Source: Nymphaea colorata
Lineage: Eukaryota; Streptophyta; Magnoliopsida; Nymphaeales; Nymphaeaceae
Direction of reading: 5' to 3'
DNA length: 64,000 bases
Assembly: GCF_008831285.2 (NCBI RefSeq)
Contig: NC_045139.1
Location: 31,841,706-31,905,705, forward strand
A program made the position numbers and the translations under genes. The notes beneath the pieces were generated by a model, which saw only the letters and a program-made list of their open reading frames with translations, did not search any database and was not told the DNA's origin. Below, in pieces: positions 37,718 to 51,300 of this stretch (its first letter is position 1; each line of letters begins with the position of its first letter).

Positions 37718-40700
37718 CTAACCAAGATTTCCCAAAAGGCGTTCAACAGCTGCACTAACATTCCCATGTGTTGCGCTCAGAGCACGAATGTTCTCCTGGG
37801 TATCAAAGAAGCCCATCTCTTGAAGCTGGGACAGCTGAGTTGCATAAAGTTGTTCTGGAGGAACTGCTATGAAGAGACAACAATCTGTCACACACATGCA
37901 GGTGCAAACATACACAAAAACAGAGAGAGAGAGAGAGAGAGCATCTGACCATCCGAAGTGTTGGGAACATTCAGCCCACCAGCACCAAGTCCTTCAAACA
38001 TGTTCATCAATAAGTCCAGGTTCAGATTGTTAGGAGTGCCAGCACCTCCACCATTTCCTTGCCCGCTGCAACCAACAAATGTCAAAGAAATGTAGACGAA
38101 TCATAGCTGCAGAGCAAAAAAAACATCAGAACTCTAGAAGGAACCGACCACACAAAGAGAAAGGCCCTCAGTTCCTTGACCAACAATATCTTGGATCAGA
38201 TCTCAGAGATATTTCTATTTGTAATGTTGGCAATGATTATCATGCACAATTGAACTAAATGTAAAACCAATCTCCATAAAATCATGTTTCAAAAAGGCAA
38301 GGGGCCAACTCATCTCCTCATTTTGAAAGAAAAAGCCCATTTTCCATAAGGAGAAATATGAACGTCCTGAGAATGAGCCATCTCTCTCTCTCTCCCCCCC
38401 CCCCCCCCCTCCTCTCTTTCTTCATGGAAGAGGACAAAAAATTTACCTTATTGAGCTCAAGTTTTAGAAGTTTCATTAGGAACCAATCTATTCATATTTG
38501 GCTGCAATTAAGGTGCAAAATCACGTTTATTAATGGCAATAATCTATAGGTGTTAAACGTCAGTAACTTACTGGTTTGTTTGCTGACCACTAAGCTGAGA
38601 GGAAAAAGCCTGTTGAAATGACATGATTTGCTGCAAAAATTTCAGGTGCATCATCAATAAATGAACTATTATTTTTTTAATAATAGGTGAATAACCAAAC
38701 CAAAGTGGCAACCGAGGGGCAAGTTAATTAACCTGCAAAGTCTCTGGGGATGTGAGCTGACGAAGGAACTCTGGATTTTGCATCGTCTCTCTCAACTGGG
38801 AATTGGAGTCTAATAGACTGCGTAGCTGGGGATTGAAACTAAGAATCTAAAACCATAACGGGATCAGCAAACAATATCAAGGGATGAAATCACTGGAGTG
38901 AAAATTAATTGGCATTTTACCTGGTTCATATATTGAGGGTTAGAAAGAAGGTTCTGCATCATCCGAGTTACAGCAGGATTTTGCACCATTTGACTCAGAA
39001 CAGATGGATCAGGGAGGCCACCAAGCATCCGACTAAGTCCAGGAAAACCAAGCCGACCTGTTCGAGGAGTTCTGGTGTCCAACACAGAAGCAGGCCTTGT
39101 AGCAGTGCTATTCGTCTGAGCGCCTCCAGCTGCCATATTAACTCAAAGAGGAGAGAGATTGTAAAAGTGGAAACATTGATAAAAGAAAAGCAAAAACAGA
39201 TGCAAGCAAAACTGTGTGTGCCCATGTATGGATTTGCATGCACAGACAAACACGAAAAATTGATGAGCAGAAAACAAGACAAGCTTACCCCAAGGATTAG
39301 GGAGTGGGTTGGTGTTTGGCCCAGGAGAACCCATTGTCGTTTCTGACCCAGTAGTTGAAGGATTCAGAGAACGCTCTCTTGCCTGGCCTGCTTCAGGGTT
39401 CCCTAATAAAGCAGCAAAAGTATTTGACCTAAGATCATTTCCACCATCTCCTGTCATAGTTGACGCGTTTATAAATGGCTCTTGAACAGTTTCATACATG
39501 CGCCTAAGCATGTTAAATCCTTCAGGAGAAGACTCTATATTTCTCAGGGCTCTGTCACTGTTCCGCATCATCTCACGCCTGAGTTCGGGATTTCGGGCTA
39601 CTTCCAGAGTTTGACGAAGAATACTAGGATCATTGAGTACATGACCAAGGTCTGGATTTCTGTCTATTATTTCACGCACAAGGGGATTGCTAGCGATTAA
39701 GTTACGCATTACATCAGGGTCATTCATAAGTCCCTGTATAACAGGCATGTTTATTGTTTCCCTCGCCATGTTGGGGTTCTGAGTCACGTGCTGCTGCACA
39801 CGTTCAAGCTCCGGAAGTCCAGTTCCAAACAAGTTAGATGCCCTATTCCCACTAACTCCAGGGAAAAGCATGCCTCCAAAATCCATCCCACCAAAATCTC
39901 CATTATCAACAGAAACAGTAGTCCTTACTGAACCCTGGGTGCTGTTATGTGAAACACTACTGTTCGTCATATTGGGGCTATTAACTGATGAAGACGGTAA
40001 AAAGCCACGGACAAGATGAACAGTGTGGTCAGCTTGCAGGCCTATCTAACAACAAGTAGCTGTGTCAGTAAATATGCAATTGATTGTTTAAGTTGAAATA
40101 AGCATATGCTACAAACAAGTTTCTAACAAGCATATACTCATCAGTCACCACCTTTACCTGCTTAAGATTCCTATTAGCTACCTAAATAAAACTTAAATCT
40201 TTAAGTCATTAAACGAACTTTAATTGTATATCACAAGTTAGACATTATATTACAAGTCAGATGTCAGGCAAAAAAGTGAAGGTCCAGATAGAACCTAATG
40301 AACCTTTCCTGTTATTTAGGAACAAACTTCCAAAATGCAGAAACCAAGACTGTGCAGAAGCATGAACGCTTCCTAAGCAAATATGAAATAAGTACTTCCT
40401 GGTGAAGCCATAATAAAGTGACCTAAACTAGAAACTGAATGTTAGAAGCAATAAGCCATATCCACAAAATGTGATTAGTAGGAATCTCTGGCAATCAAAG
40501 GGTTTATATTGGAAATAAAATACTGGGATCTCATGACTATGTATTACACAGCATGAGACGCTAAAGGAAGGCACAAAGCATTAACACATTAATCTAGAAA
40601 CTCCAAGTATTATGCGAGAAGGAAACGTACTGAATAATCGATGCCAGTAAAGGCTATTACATAACAGCCAATTTTAGAGAAAGAGAGAGAGAGAGAGACG

Positions 40701-42092
40701 ATCATATCAACAGTTTAACTAATCAACTCATTTTCTAGGTGAAAATGAATATATGAGTTCTATTTAGTGTCTCCCATAGCAAATCACAACAGCCTCACAC
40801 CAGCTAAATTTTTTCTTTGATTGTGCCATAACAGATGCAAGGAGTTAGCACAATTTCCCTGGTCGGTAGGCATCTGGTGACTGGCTGAAACCTCAATGTG
40901 CCGTACTTGCCCAAGTAAGATTCCAGAGTTTAAAAGGCAATGTCGAGGAGGTAACCGTAACTATAGCAGATTAATTCAGTGTAGCCAACTTTCGCATCCC
41001 AGGATGGGCGTGGAACTAAAGAAACATTTAACGGGACATAAACGATGCTAACGAACGTCAGAAACTCAAATTACCAAGTTATGATTCCCACATGTGCATC
41101 TAACGCAAATGAACTGTGCAGGAAACACAGTCACTGGACTACCATGGATATTTACTAAATCGTATGAGTCCATGTCCGCCCTAGCTGTTATTGGCTGAAT
41201 AACGAACTAGCATGCAACTGGAGAAACCGCAACAATCAGATACTAATTAGGTTCCAATAACAACAACCTAGAGAACCATGAGCCTAACATTTTCGGTAGC
41301 ATGCAGTATCACAACAAACCATTGCAAGCTGCAGCCTTCACCGACTAGATTTGGCAACTCAAAGCTCTTGTAGAGAAGGAGAATGAACCAAAAAAGAACA
41401 CGCTACCGAATAAGTGAATTTGAAATTCGTGAATGGCAGGCAAAAAACATGCAAAAGGAACCAATCCAGAACGTCAAAGGCTTATAAACAGAACATAATT
41501 TGAGCCAAAGGAACACGCGGTTCTCTTCATATGCTTCAATTACCGTTTGCACCTTTTACTAATTACAACCATCAATTACGTCGTAAAAAGGAGATTGTCC
41601 ATCGATAATACATGGATGCCCTATCATAATGTTCAGAAAATCCAGTCCCTGACTATGCATCACGGAGCGAACATCTGTCATATTGACGATGACAAAAAAA
41701 TGACCAAGAAGAAAAGAAAAAAAACAACGGGCCGTCTAGAAACAACGCGGAAGAAACGATGGCAACGGATGGCATTCATCAATAAACTTAACAGTTATAG
41801 CATCATCAACCAAACCCTAGAAAAAACCCAGCGTGAGAAGCGGCGGCCGGCGAGTACCGTAGCTGTCAAGAGTCAGATCGTCCTTGAGAAGCCGTCCCTT
41901 ATAGATGAGCCGCTGTTGATCGGCCGGGATTTCGCAGCCCGTCGCCACGACCGCCTTGAACGCAGCGACGGTGGACCCCAATTCTGCTCGCACCGTGAAC
42001 TCCCCGCCGTTGGAACACCGGATATTGACAGTGACGCTGCAATCGCCGGCGTGGACGCTCACCTCCTCGTTTGGATCAGCGCCACCTCCCAT
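37718..42092 (-). CDS. DSK2: ubiquilin/DSK2 ubiquitin receptor
   Basis: Seven coding exons on the minus strand: 42092-41858, 40041-39289, 39129-38921, 38846-38733, 38630-38572, 38065-37950, 37866-37718; all junctions GT-AG and in phase, 544 aa, the usual length. The N-terminal ubiquitin-like domain (about 11-84) includes [25 protein letters not shown] and [11 protein letters not shown]1-type Asn-Pro repeats follow at about 153-265 ([28 protein letters not shown]) and again at about 360-460 ([17 protein letters not shown]). A Gly/Asn-rich linker leads to a C-terminal UBA domain at about 497-541 ([29 protein letters not shown]). Known role: shuttles ubiquitinated proteins to the 26S proteasome (UBL binds the proteasome, UBA binds ubiquitin); in Arabidopsis DSK2 also links to autophagy. 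The first intron is long (1.8 kb); the leader is CT-rich. No damage seen. Confidence 0.97.
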
Positions 42093-42300
42093 GGTTCCCC
42101 CCCACTTCGTACCCTATCTAAACACAAAGCCGCCGGAATTTGCCCCTTTACGGGCGTAATCCACGGGGCGCCTCTCTCCTCCGGCTAGAGAGAGACGAAA
42201 AGCAGAACGGGAGTTCAGGTAAGAGAGAGAGAGCGGCAGAACCCATCGAACAAAGAGAGAGATGGAGATCCTTTTCCTCGATTTTGTTCCTCCCACGCAA
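42093..42300 (-). promoter_or_regulatory. DSK2 5' UTR and core promoter region
   Basis: The minus strand upstream of the ATG carries two CT microsatellite runs (about 42185-42195 and 42221-42265) in a GC-rich leader. CT-rich tracts near the start site are common in plant housekeeping genes. No TATA box is obvious. Confidence 0.5.
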
Positions 42301-43684
42301 TTACTGAAGTAGACGTCACATATTTAACAATGACAAAAAATGATTTCTTCTGGATGCAGATACCATTTGCTGCACCGAACAAGAAACCTCTCTTCGCCCT
42401 TGACTAATATTCTTGTGTCCTTTTCCGTAATTTTGTTATTTTCACTTCAAGTCCAACCTTTTGTTACTGTTCCAATAAAGGGGTTTTATACTTCCGAATT
42501 TTCTGATCACTCATGGTTTCTCGCTGATAACTTCTTTAGAGCAGTCTGCTTTTAGGACAACGTCCCATTGATTTGTGGCTCACATTTGACAAGTTTGATT
42601 AGGTGAAAATAACGATTCCGTCTTATTTTAGGCAATAAATTTCATTTTTGTTTTTACTTTGCAAAAGGAAAAAAGATGAACGTACTTCTTCAGTCTTCAG
42701 GACCTTCGGAGAAACGTAGTGCACTGTAAAAATTTTGAAAAAAGGTTGAGCCCTTTCTCTAAGTTCATTGATAAAGTTGCACACTGTAACGTAAAATTGC
42801 AATTTGAAATGACGAAATTGGCGTTATGTCTCTCTCTCTCTCTCTGCGCGCTTCCCACCGTTTTCCTATGCCTTTGGGGTTGGAGAGAAACTACGGTTAC
42901 AAGGCCGTTTGTTTAGCATGAGAAAAGTTTTCTCAGGTGTACTGTGCGTAGATTTTTACTCATAATAATTGGTAAAAAATTTCGGTATTCGGGTTGTGGT
43001 GGTTTGGCCATTGAAACATTTTGTAATTTGTAATTGTTTAATGAATTTGGCTTAAAAATTTGTGTTTTATGAATTTGACATCAATTTTTAGGTTATATTC
43101 ATGAAATACTCAGTGTTCATGTTATCAAAATAATTTCTTAAGAATCTAAATGCTACAGTAACACACCCATCAAGTAAAATATTGTGCACCCATCATTTAC
43201 AATTTTAAAAAGTAAAGCTCACAATAATTTAACTAACCATCAGAATTTTACTTAGCTCAGCAGTCCAATTAGCTATGTCCATTGTGGGCTAAAAAGAAAA
43301 AGAGAAAAGCTTTTAGGTAAGTATTGAAAAGGGAGGCGTGTTTTACTTCATATGTATTTATTGCTTGAACAGATTTACCTATGTTTGAATTTGGTGGCTT
43401 GACAGAATTTAGCCGGTTGTGCTGGTGGGCCGGTCTTTAATTTTATTTTGGTGTGTGCAATTCTTATAAACCAGGCACCTCCTTTCAAATTAGAATGTGT
43501 TTCCGTAAGTCTCTTCCTCCAAAACCCTTCACAATGACGTTTTCTCAAACAATTTCTCAGCTTCTTTTTTTGCATCACCTTGATTGCATACTGGTACTGT
43601 TCATTATATAATTTTTCATTGACAAATAGAATATTATGTTATTGGTGCTCGTTTTTATAAGACACATGGTTTAAGAACATCAAG
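42300..43684. other. intergenic, AT-rich
   Basis: No gene. Only a short CT run at 42828-42847 and diffuse AT-rich sequence. Confidence 0.5.
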
Positions 43685-46316
43685 GCCGCGTTTGGGTGAC
43701 GCCCGGAAACTCGTTTTGGCTCCGAAAACCCCGTTTGGTTTGGGGGCGCATTTTGGAAGACAGCGAACTGGGGTTCCAGTTTCGCTCAAAACCTGGTTTG
43801 CCTGCCCCCCCCTGCCTTTATCAGATGAAAACCAGGTTTTCATTGAGCAGCAGCTTTTGGCGGCGGTCTTTCTGTTGAACGACATGGGTGCTCTGTCCAA
43901 CGGCTTTCATTCCATTATGAATGGGTTACGTCATTGTGTTTAGGATTTTGCCAGATAGTTTTTGTTTTTCTGGATGGTAAGAAACTAATGGAGTGTATAA
44001 TTGGTATTTGTCTTGCCTGTTGAATGGTTGGTATATCCGTGATGATGATGAGGAGCTTGCGTTTCCTCTGTTCGGTAATTTAACAAAAAATTAACCACCC
44101 AGTGACAACATAGAAATATTGAGTTGTTCTTTTCATTTTAGCGTAATTGATTATGTTGAAAATGGAAGAATGAGTGACAATCTCCCTCTCTCTCTCTTTC
44201 TCTGTCGCTAGGAAGCCCATTTGGTTGATGTCAGGTTGAGTTTTACTCATTTTCTGCTAAAGATGCATTTTCAAGAGCAGGAATCTCTCCATTTCTCTCT
44301 GCATTTTAAAGTATTTTATTGTTAGGTACAATACCAGGCATTGGCCTATTCCCCTCTCGAATCACTTGCTTGTCAAGGTGTAGATATGAACTTTGGTACT
44401 ACATTTCATGAATATGTTCAGTTGGCATTTTTCAAATCCACATACTAACACTGTTATTGCGAGTTATTGGAAGTAAATAAGAAAATATTTTTTTTGCTTG
44501 TTGTTGGCTGTTACCTCAAGTCTTTTGTAGTTTAAAATTTTGCTTTCTTGGACATGACGACGTGCAATTTGTGTATTTGATAACTGACATCAAGATGCAC
44601 AACAAATGATGCTTGTTAGTGAAAGGAATTAATATCTCAAAGGGCACCATTTTGGTTCCATTGTATATTGCTTAAACTTAGTTTGCTGAAGTATACATTC
44701 CATCTGGATGTCTGGTAGCTGCTTTATCGTCCTCTACCTCCGCAGAATGTTGTTGGGAGTAGGTTTGGCCTTTTAATTTATCGTCCTCTACCTGTAATTA
44801 ATTCTGCTAGGACGGCCTAGATTACTATTTTCTGGTTAGTGACATTTGTTTTTCTGATTTATATTGCTTTGGCTTTATTTGTATGCTATATGTGAAAATA
44901 GAATGTGAACTGCCATCATTTAGTTCATTTGCATGTGCTCTACTTTCTGCTTCTGCATGATATTTCTTCATCTGGGAAAGTGTTTAGCCTTTAATACTAC
45001 TGCTTCTGCATCTTACGATTCAATCATTTTTGGATGTTGTTGTCCACGGTGGTCTGATCACAGAAAAGCCAACAAGCAAGGAATTACTGCACAAGAATGT
45101 TCAACTGTCAGTTGCTTTTCTAATCTCAATGAGTTAGTTTGGAAGATTCAAGAGGGAAGTTTAATTTCCCAATAATAAGTTACTCATGTTCTTTTCACAT
45201 TTGCTGGTATATGATTGTTTAGGCTTCATAATCGACCACAAATGAATCATGTGAACCTTTTGTATTGCTCGGATTAGCCCGCTCTTGATGTCTTCACTGA
45301 AGAGCCTCCACGCACGGCTTGTAGACTGGTGTTGCACAGATATTTAGATTCTAAAATAGGTTTACAAGGAACTGCAGTAGCTCTATGGTTACTCCTTAAG
45401 ACGCAACTGAGGAAACCAATGAACTCCCTGCAAATAGAATAACACCAGCAACAAGAATCTATCATCTACTTGTTTCCTCATGATGTTGAAGTCTTGGTTC
45501 ACAAGTAGAAAGTTAATAAAATGTTACAAGAATAAAAGGGGCTGTTACCCATCCGCCACCACCTTTATTAGAACTGGTCTGTCAAACTTTCCCGTTTGGA
45601 ATTTCAATGGCAAGGGCTGGCACCAGACTGCCTTCTTAGAAGCCATTTCCTGCTCATCGTCCTCTTTCTCCTTCCCTACTTCTCTGTGTGAGTTTTCGGG
45701 GATGGCTGTTGCCAAGAGAAAAACTACATGATCGACTTTAAACTACATTGTCATTATACAGAATCTGCTCCTTCATCATCGTCATTGCAATAGATATAGC
45801 TAATGGTCATTATATTAATTGTCTTGTAGCTAACGTGTGGCATTTGCCATGTGCATTTCAGGTTCCATCAGAGGTTGCACCATTTTTTACACTAGCAGAG
45901 AAGCTTCGCAAAATGACAGTGCAGTTAATGGGTGGAGGGAGTGGCATGATATCTGTGAAAATTTTCATTCCATCTTTTGTCAATGACCTCATAAATTTCT
46001 TTGCTGTTCATGCGTCTTTTTCTGGTTGTAGATAGAGCTTTTCATGCCCTTTTTATTGGTATGGTGTACATTGTTTTGACACTGAAAAACAGAGGTTATT
46101 TGTAATTGATTAATTGTAGCTAACTGTACTGAAGATTCACCTGAAAGTGGTTGTTAGAGCCACAATTAAAAAACCATGTTTTTGTCATCCAAACAAAAAC
46201 CAGGTTTAAAAAGAAAAAACCTGGTCTTTGTGTTGGCATCCAAAATGAAAATTCAGGTTTTAAAACCTGGATTACAAAACCAGTTTTCCTCAAAACCTGA
46301 AACCATCCAAACAGCG
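43685..46316. mobile_element. possible gene-capturing DNA transposon (Pack-type)
   Basis: The left border reads GGCCGCGTTTGGGTGACGCC; the right border inverted reads GGCGCTGTTTGGATGGTTTC. Both ends share subterminal AAACCTGGTTT / AAACCAGGTTT words (43790-43842 and 46195-46300), and the right end repeats CATCCAAA three times. Between them lie broken pieces of a 3-phosphoglycerate dehydrogenase gene. No target duplication could be recognised, and two separate small elements around a pseudogene would explain the same data. Confidence 0.4.
45281..45963 (+). pseudogene. 3-phosphoglycerate dehydrogenase fragments
   Basis: Two separated pieces match conserved parts of plastid PGDH (first enzyme of the phosphorylated serine pathway). 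Piece 1 at 45281 reads ALDVFTEEPP, the strongly conserved end of the NAD-binding region, then RLVLH, after which the frame degrades; a VTP-like word at about 45389 is followed by a stop. Piece 2 at 45862-45963 reads VPSEVAPFFTLAEKLRKMTV then QLMGGGSGMISVKI, matching the start of the intervening domain, and is preceded by an intact acceptor (CATTTCAG). The spacing suggests a captured or duplicated genomic segment with an intron, not a retrocopy. No upstream catalytic part or downstream ACT domain was found, so it cannot encode an enzyme. Confidence 0.75.
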
Positions 46317-47553
46317 CCGAAGTTTTTGTTATAAAATATACACAACGTTATTATTGGTGTCTGTTTATAAATTTAACAATCAAAAGCTCGATATAATTAC
46401 ACCGTGATTTATTGAAACAATAAATTGCTGTTGCTGAAATATGTATATTATGAACATTTATTCCAATAAGGTAATGTGGTATTTGACAAATAAGGCATCG
46501 AGTGACAAACATCAAACATGTCACACCTCCTACTTCTCTTGGTGAGAAAAAAGAGTATTTCATCAATAGCGCCGAAACCCCATCTCTCCACGCCCACTCC
46601 ACTCTCTGAAATTGTCTATTTTCATGCAATACACTTCAATTTTTAAGATGCAGAGACAGACATGATCTCTATATTTTGTACATTTGGTTAGCTTATCGAG
46701 ATTCTATTGATGTCCCTTTATCGATTACTTGATGAATCCAGCTCTCAATCTTCAAGCAGTTCTTATAAAATGAAATTGCAGCTTTTAATTGAATAAGGGA
46801 AAATAACATGTAACAAATTGGTCATGGTCAATAATCAAATACAACAAGTACAGTTTAGTGTTTCACATTAATATATTTTCTAAAGATTTGTCAAGTTCTG
46901 TCCTGCCGCATTCCATAAAACATTGACTATACTTTTTTTCTGTCTAATGTTTATTAGATAAGGATGGTGTGTAGGAAGATTGATTCTACCGCCCGAGCAA
47001 AAGCTGAATAAATCCAACTTATAAACACAAATTAATGTTTACATTGTGGGTTACTTTTTCTGCTTACAAGTCCAACTTAAGTTGACATAAATTATCAGAT
47101 TGATGTGACAAATAAAACAATGTGTGCAATTGATACATCCCAACTCCCAATACACTTCAGATCACGAAATCAGAACTCACACACTAAAAACATTTTAATT
47201 TTATATTAAAATTGTTATGCATTTAATATTTTTGTTTTTATTACTAAACATGCTTAAAACAATGGCAGCCTCGAGAAGGGACAAGTTTGATTCACAAAAT
47301 TGCGGATACTGTATATTTACACGCACACTTTAGGCACTCGGCCACTTTAAAAATCATGCTTCAACCTGTTTGCCGGTTATATACTTTGCATATTTATCCT
47401 TTCTCGAAAAATTGGAGCAAGTATGAAAAGTGTGAAAATGACTTGTACTTCTTATGGACCAATTACAAAATCATATCATTTTAATGCATTAACTAAAGAA
47501 ATTGGAACCATGCTAAGAAAAAGTGTTTGTGGACTGTTTCTCTCTCTCATGCG

Positions 47554-47556
47554 TAT

Positions 47557-47599
<43 letters not shown>
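47554..47599. repeat. (CA)n-(TA)n microsatellite
   Basis: CA array followed by TA array; a very similar compound array recurs at 48006-48052. Confidence 0.9.
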
Positions 47600-48005
47600 G
47601 GAACCAGTGACAAAACGGACCCATTTAAATTAATTATTAAAATATATATTTTTCAACCCAATCTTATAGATACGATCTTCAAAGTGATTTGGTAAGAAAC
47701 ATATATTTACCTAATATTTTTTTCTTATTAATAATTTTACTATAAAAAAGGTAGACTATATTAAAACTTTGATAGTAGAAAGATCAATTGTTTTTTTTAT
47801 GAAAACAAATTGTTAAATTAGTGTTTATATGCATAACAAGTGAATGATAACTTTAGCAGGTGAAAATCACCCAGCTCACTCGTAAGAGTCATTCAATTAA
47901 TCGTGACATATTATTGATAGAAAATAGAAAAAGTATAAAGTAAAACTAATGCTTTCATCTAATTTTTTTATTAATAGTATATTATGATGGATCAACGTTT
48001 GCGTG

Positions 48006-48052
<47 letters not shown>
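48006..48052. repeat. (CA)n-(TA)n microsatellite
   Basis: Same layout as 47554-47599, about 330 bp upstream of the first coding exon of the downstream gene. Confidence 0.9.
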
Positions 48053-48054
<2 letters not shown>

Positions 48055-48378
48055 GCCGTTGGTTTTACTCATCCTGATCTATAAAATCAACAGATATATA
48101 TCCCCGTTAGTTTGTCGATAAATTTGGGAAGAAAGGGAGGCATAGAACGTGTGCATCCTTGCGCACGAAGTTTCCCCGTAGTCTCCCCTCCCACGCAATC
48201 CCATCTCATGGCGCCCCTCTCTCAGAAGATGCCCCTCTCTTGTTCTTCTTCCTACGTTCACCATCGTCTCCTTCGCCCCATATTTCACGATTTAGAGGCA
48301 AGCCCACATTTTTACCTCTTATGGGACAGAGACCTTTGTAATTGTTTGCCCTTCTGAAAAACGTAGGTGCGTGTGGAT

Positions 48379-51300
48379 ATGCTTATGTTTTTCGTTTGTT
48401 CCATGCAGCGCATGGCTCATAGTTTGAGTGGCGGGGGCGAGAACGAGGCGTCTCATAGTCTGTCTTCTCCTAAACACGTTAATCACCAAGGTAATGCACA
48501 CCCAACTTACGATTTTTTATTTCTTCCTCTTCTCTGTTGCTTCTTAAACTTGTGGCTATATTCCTATGGACTTTGAATTTTGTTGTTACTGCTAAAACGG
48601 CGTGGTTAAAGTCTATTCAGTGATGTCGACTATTTTTGCTCGATAACTATGTTGGTTTGGAAAATGGAGATGGGGAGATCCAAAAGTCAGCATTTGGTAA
48701 TCATTTATTCATAACAGTTAGTGTTGTGACCACATTCCGCGTGTCCTAAATCGACGAGAAGACCCCCTGGTGAACGATCCTGAAATGTGAAAACCATAGA
48801 ACTTTTTGTTGGTGTGCCGCTGGATCCTTAGTTAGGTCGACAGATTCTCATGTTGCAAGCTAGTAAGAGGAGTATAACTTGTTTTTTCTTTTGAAAAATT
48901 TATGTTTTCGATGCGTTTAATTGTCTGGTCTGTTTTCTTTATAAGAAACAATCTTCTTCTCTTTTCCCGTATCTAGAATGTTTTAGGCGTTTTACTTCAG
49001 AACAGCTGGTGAAAATTTCTTAATGCCGTGCTCGTCCAAAATTGTAGACCCTGACATGTCTAACTGGAAGACAATAGACTCGAGGGCCATGGGGCTCAAG
49101 AGGTCATCCATCGGATCTTCTGTATGGACTGTTCTGAATCGGCTTCGAAGCAAAGGTGCGTCTCTTTTTACGTTAACATCCTTAGTGGTGTTTCAGAATT
49201 TCGATTTTTGTTGTGCCACTGAATTCATGCTCATCAACTTTGTTTTTTAGCCAGTCTTGCTTCTCGTAGTGGCATTATTGTTTCGTTTATGTATGTTTTA
49301 GACAGTACTGGTGTGGATTTAGACGTATCGTTTGGCTTGTTTTTGTGAAGTTGTAGGTTTAGGTTTCCAGCAATAATGATGCAAGAGAGGATTTATATTC
49401 TGCAGTAACATAAGCCGTACAGCATACATTTCTAAAGGTTCCATGCTGCTTATTTGTTACCTATGTAGGATACGAAGTCTATTTAGTGGGAGGTTGTGTG
49501 AGAGACTTGCTGCTTAAGAAGGTCCCAAAGGATTTTGATGTCATCACAACTGCTGGTCTTAAACAGGTATTCGTTAACTGTTTAGAGCTTTAAAAGGTAT
49601 TAACATTTTTACTTGGAGTTGATGCTATTTGATCCATTAGGTTTTTGCAGATCAAGAAATTATTTCATCGTTGTATAATAATTGGGAAACGCTTTCCAAT
49701 ATGTCAAGTCCGCATTGATGGCTCAGTTATTGAGGTTTGTATGACACTTACATTTTTTGTCGGTCTGATTGTGAGGAGATGCTGAAGGCTTGGCTAGTTG
49801 GCTTTCCTTCACTAGAGAATTCAGCTTGTGTAATACCTGTTTAAATTGTTGATCACTTAGGTCTCTAGCTTTGAAACAAATGATGCATGCATTGTTGAGA
49901 AAGGAGAAGCTGTTTATCTTCCTCAAATGCCAAATGGCTATGACAATCATGACTTTGTTCGCTGGAGGAATTGCATGAAGCGTGACTTTACAGTCAATTG
50001 GTATGCTATATCAGCCTCCAACAGTTGTACCAGACAAAACACAGTTTTGTTGTTTTAGGGCTGTTTGTTTAGTAGCATTAATCTTTACCATTCATGTTAT
50101 ATAGTAGCTATTCTTGGGTAAAACTTATCTTTATCTACTTGTTATTTATACTCTCTTTGTGGGCAGCTTGTTCTATGATCCATTTATCAACAAAGTTTAT
50201 GACTATGCAAATGGAATACGTGATCTAACGATGCTCAAGGTGATTATGTTTTAGAGACAGTAGATAACACGGGAGAAATGTCATGATAGTACTCTTATGT
50301 TTTTACTTGCTTCTTTATAAAACTCTCTTGATATATTTATTAAGTGGATGTTCGTGCATGCGTCCACATTACTTTCTCCTCAAACCTAACTCAAGCTTAA
50401 TCAGTTATCTAAATGCTTACATATGTAAAAAATGTATATTCAGGTGAGAACCATTACTGCTGCCCAGGTGTCATTTAAAGAAGACAGTGGTAGGTCCTTC
50501 TGCATGCTACAAGCTCCATGCTCCATCTTGTGAAGATGAATTTACTTTTCTAATGAACAAGTTTAACTTCCAGCTAGAATATTGCGTGGTTTAAGGATTG
50601 CAGCTCGTCTTGGTTTGATAATTTCTGATGAGACAGCTGCAGCAATGCGACAACTGTCTTCATCTGTAGTCGATCTTGGCAAGGTAACTAAAGGATAGCT
50701 TTTCCATTTTTCATTTAGTCCATCTCAATAGGGTAATCAGAGAACAGCCTTCTATTTTTTACTTCATGGATTTATATAGTATGTCATCTACTGTTTGTTA
50801 TTTCTTAGAGACTGTATCATGTGCTCTGCTGATTTTTTGTCCAGGACCGATTAAGCATGGAAATGAATTACTTGTTATCATATGGAGCTGCTGAATACTC
50901 TTTCCAATTACTTCGGGAATTCAAGTTGCTTGAACTTTTGTTTCCAATTCATGTGAGCATGTGAGCACTGGCTCAGGCGATTATTTTAGTATGTCACACT
51001 TATCTTTGTCAATGTTTAGTATGTTGACCATCTCTCATGAAGTAGTTTTTCGTGGATTACAGGAAGCTTATTTGACTCACCAGACAAAGCTCTCACCTGT
51101 TGGGACTGACAATATGCTAATGGTATGTGTTTCTTAATTTATTCCTTCGACCAACTTGCAGCTCAGATAGAATACGTGCAGGAAGTTTTTGTCATGCTTA
51201 ATAGCTATTTGAACTATCCTGCTTCTTTATCATCTACTAATTGGAATAAGGACATCATTTCAAATTTAAATTTCAGATTGATTTTTCATTGGAGATCTTG

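Larger units (their letters stand above)
46317..48378. other. intergenic and upstream region of the next gene
   Basis: AT-rich without coding signal. CA/TA microsatellites are at 47554-47599 and 48006-48052. 48120-48378 is more GC-rich with CT-rich tracts and is the likely promoter and leader of the nucleotidyltransferase-like gene. Confidence 0.5.

Noticed and set aside
43692-43943. 83-codon frame
   Set aside because: Lies in the end region of the proposed transposon; no domain, and the antisense frame is equally open.
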